Source: Gammaproteobacteria bacterium
GTDB lineage: Bacteria > Pseudomonadota > Gammaproteobacteria > Xanthomonadales > Wenzhouxiangellaceae
Assembly (NCBI GenBank): GCA_021772975.1
Contig: JAJFKY010000006.1
Span: 62,001 to 126,000, forward strand
DNA length: 64,000 nt
Direction: 5' to 3'
Shown here: positions 63,611-64,000 of the stretch, in pieces
How positions within the stretch are numbered: the stretch's first letter is position 1
Layout of the letters: the number at the start of each line of letters is the position of its first letter
Notes under the pieces: model-generated
What the model was told of the DNA's origin: nothing
Database searches by the model: none
Seen by the model: the letters and a program-made list of their open reading frames with translations, nothing else
Made by a program: the position numbers and the translations under genes

Positions 63611-64000
63611 ATGAACGAAGACCGATCGAGCAACGGTTCCGGGCCGAAACCCGGTGATGACTCGGGCAAAAAATCCTTTTGGGATAAAGTCACCCAGGCT
63701 TTTAACGGACACCCCAGGAACCGCGCAGATCTGATCAATCAACTCCAGCATGCACACCAGCAGGGCATGGTTGACGCCGATGCCCTGGCGATGGCCGAAG
63801 GCGCCCTGGCGATGGGCGAGTTGCAGGTGCGCGATGTCATGATTCCACGCTCTCAAATGGTGACCCTGAACAAGGATTGCCTGGTGCGTGACGCCCTGCC
63901 CGATATCATCGAAAGCGGCCACTCGCGTTTTCCGGTGGTCGGTGAGGATAAAGATGAAATTGTCGGGGTATTGCTGGCCAAGGATCTGCTGCGCAGCTTC
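63611..64000 (+). CDS. corC: HlyC/CorC family CBS-domain transporter-associated protein (partial)
   Basis: The 5' 130 codons are present; the gene runs off the window. It starts MNEDRSSNGSGPKPGDDSGK and has LINQLQHAHQQGMVDADALA and VRDVMIPRSQMVTLNKDCLV, the start of the first CBS domain. CorC is linked to magnesium/cobalt efflux. It follows ybeY after 97 bases, the usual operon order. Confidence 0.92.
   Translation, partial: MNEDRSSNGSGPKPGDDSGKKSFWDKVTQAFNGHPRNRADLINQLQHAHQQGMVDADALAMAEGALAMGELQVRDVMIPRSQMVTLNKDCLVRDALPDIIESGHSRFPVVGEDKDEIVGVLLAKDLLRSF

Overview
The window is a GC-rich (mid-to-high 50s % by eye, not computed) chromosomal segment of a gammaproteobacterium. The housekeeping genes (queA, tgt, uvrA, guaB-guaA-tadA, miaB-phoH-ybeY-corC, arfB, an EF-G2-type fusA) all have the gammaproteobacterial look. 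A kynurenine pathway cluster and exported proteins ending in a DGFE tail suggest the Xanthomonadales/Lysobacterales-Wenzhouxiangella-like part of the class. That placement is inference; no rRNA or tRNA gene was seen.

Layout. 1-843: end of a TonB-dependent receptor and a YceI-like exported protein. 973-7840 (minus): queA and tgt, interleaved with a subtilisin-like protease and followed by a large exported protein; both exported proteins share the C-terminal DGFE tail. 7943-11433 (plus): cyclase-type formamidase, kynureninase and kynurenine 3-monooxygenase. 11455-12210: a 2OG-Fe(II) oxygenase. 12870-20584: uvrA, a CPA2 antiporter, threonine synthase, and an acyltransferase divergent from a membrane LytTR regulator. 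20598-25489 (minus): M23 peptidase, GDPD, exported RidA, GMC oxidoreductase and its Tat-exported small subunit. 25581-31696: DUF2237, a saccharopine-dehydrogenase-like protein, a solute-binding-like protein, and a small regulatory neighbourhood (degenerate nucleotidyltransferase regulator with a tiny acidic partner, a 55-residue CsrA homologue, twin XRE regulators with duplicated promoters). 32130-41815: EF-G2, an exported protein with ECF sigma and anti-sigma-like genes, a PuuD-like membrane protein, arfB, DUF429, NYN, and a two-part YeeE/YedE transporter. 42074-52000 (minus): a defence operon fic-hsdM-hsdS-hsdR-HhH/PD-(D/E)XK-like protein-NERD protein. 52503-64000: BaiN-type flavoprotein, a REP-associated tyrosine transposase (RAYT), YhcB, an ArsR/SRPBCC pair, guaBA-tadA, and miaB-phoH-ybeY-corC running off the end.

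Almost every intergenic gap over 200 bp is filled by dispersed repeats: REP-like hairpins with a GTAG head in three sequence classes, long HSERSEES-type repeats, a 51-bp tandem array, and an array of TTAGGACACCCATGACTTTT units. The RAYT gene sits between two REP clusters and is the likely source of at least one REP family.

Best candidates for new biology: the Fic-type I restriction-nuclease-NERD operon with two tandem palindromic operators in front of it; the csrA/twin-XRE/degenerate-NTase module; and the DGFE tail shared by unrelated exported proteins.
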